Below, piece by piece: positions 63,835-64,000 of a stretch of DNA of 64,000 nucleotides. A model generated the notes under the pieces. That model was given only the letters and a program-made list of their open reading frames with translations, was not told the DNA's origin and searched no databases. Position numbers and translations under genes: made by a program. How positions within the stretch are numbered: position 1 is the stretch's first letter; the number at the start of each line of letters is the position of its first letter. Origin of the DNA: Bacteroidia bacterium (GTDB taxonomy: Bacteria > Bacteroidota > Bacteroidia > AKYH767-A > OLB10); assembly GCA_037045145.1 (NCBI GenBank), contig JBAOIA010000012.1:930001-994000 (forward strand), read 5' to 3'.

Positions 63835-63882
63835 AACTGCATTTACAAGCAATTTGATACAAGTTTCTTTAAAATAAAAATT

Positions 63883-64000
63883 ATGAAAAAAAATTTCTTC
63901 TTACTTTTTTTTGTACTCACCAGTAATTACTTAAAGGCTCAATTTGATTCTGCAGTAGTTATTGCAATTGATGCAAAAGGAAGAAGTGATACTGTATTTT
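63883..64000 (+). CDS. Secreted protein, N-terminal part
   Basis: The frame begins MKKNFFLLFFVLTSNYLKAQ, a signal peptide with a likely cleavage after KAQ, and continues 39 codons to the window edge (VVIAIDAKGRSDTVF). The family cannot be told from this much. It is driven by the fourth leader-promoter module. Confidence 0.6.
   Translation, partial: MKKNFFLLFFVLTSNYLKAQFDSAVVIAIDAKGRSDTVF

Larger units (their letters stand above)
63323..63882. other. Non-coding region with the right direct repeat
   Basis: This 560-bp region holds low-complexity sequence and a hairpin near 63376, the right flanking repeat (63573-63800) with its terminator, and the leader module (63776-63834). GCCTAACATTATAC (63553-63566) resembles the joined ends of the attC-like element and may be a scar. 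Confidence 0.5.

Noticed and set aside
1..64000. CRISPR array, tRNA, rRNA or transposase
   Set aside because: No evenly spaced short repeats, no cloverleaf-like segments and no transposase motifs were found by eye.

Overview
The window reads as a chromosomal segment of a low-GC Bacteroidota bacterium. Seven proteins end in a type IX secretion (T9SS) C-terminal sorting domain. Recognisable promoters follow the Bacteroidota pattern (TTG, about 20 bp, TAnnTTTG), and the TonB receptor, Nfu protein and aminoacyl-tRNA synthetases are of Bacteroidota type. The genus cannot be fixed from the sequence; a Chitinophagales- or Sphingobacteriales-like lineage is a guess. I see no tRNA, rRNA, CRISPR array or transposase gene.

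Region 1 (1-21.4 kb) is mostly housekeeping: the N-terminal part of EttA, a T9SS adhesin-like protein behind a perfect CRP-like palindrome, PBP1A, pheT, an alpha/beta hydrolase overlapping pheT, leuS, then on the minus strand a CPA2 antiporter with pirin, the internally deleted remnant of an MFS transporter, and a five-gene minus-strand run (nadB, a LuxE-like protein, an Hpt protein, a membrane-anchored receiver, a lipoprotein). An Nfu protein is divergent from nadB.

Region 2 (21.4-41.7 kb) is a regulatory and surface-protein block. A TPR histidine kinase with its NarL-type regulator and a beta-propeller histidine kinase with a second NarL-type regulator flank three giant T9SS proteins built from PPC, MopE and Ig-like modules. 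An inverted repeat TCACCA-N4-TGGTGA sits just upstream of promoter-like elements at two of the T9SS genes and again at the start of the second regulator. This suggests a dedicated regulon of the local two-component systems.

Region 3 (41.7-54.1 kb) holds a TonB-dependent receptor, dprA, an Ala-rich lipoprotein, Fe/Mn superoxide dismutase, an AsmA-like protein, a pentaheme cytochrome with a T9SS tail, and an FG-GAP/ASPIC T9SS protein.

Region 4 (54.2-64 kb) is accessory DNA. An AraC regulator, a membrane protein and an O-methyltransferase are followed by an island of about 6.7 kb bracketed by near-identical direct repeats of about 230 bp. The island holds an attC-like folded element with a small T9SS-type protein, then a tightly coupled defence operon: XRE controller, N6-adenine methyltransferase, BsuBI/PstI-type endonuclease, DUF262 protein, and a HEPN nuclease broken by a one-base frameshift. 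The same promoter plus hairpin leader (TATATTTG, then TCCCGA-TTGC-TCGGGA) recurs in front of the AraC gene, the attC-like element, the controller gene and the last partial gene. The composite restriction-DUF262-HEPN operon and the shared leader are the most promising material for a new system.
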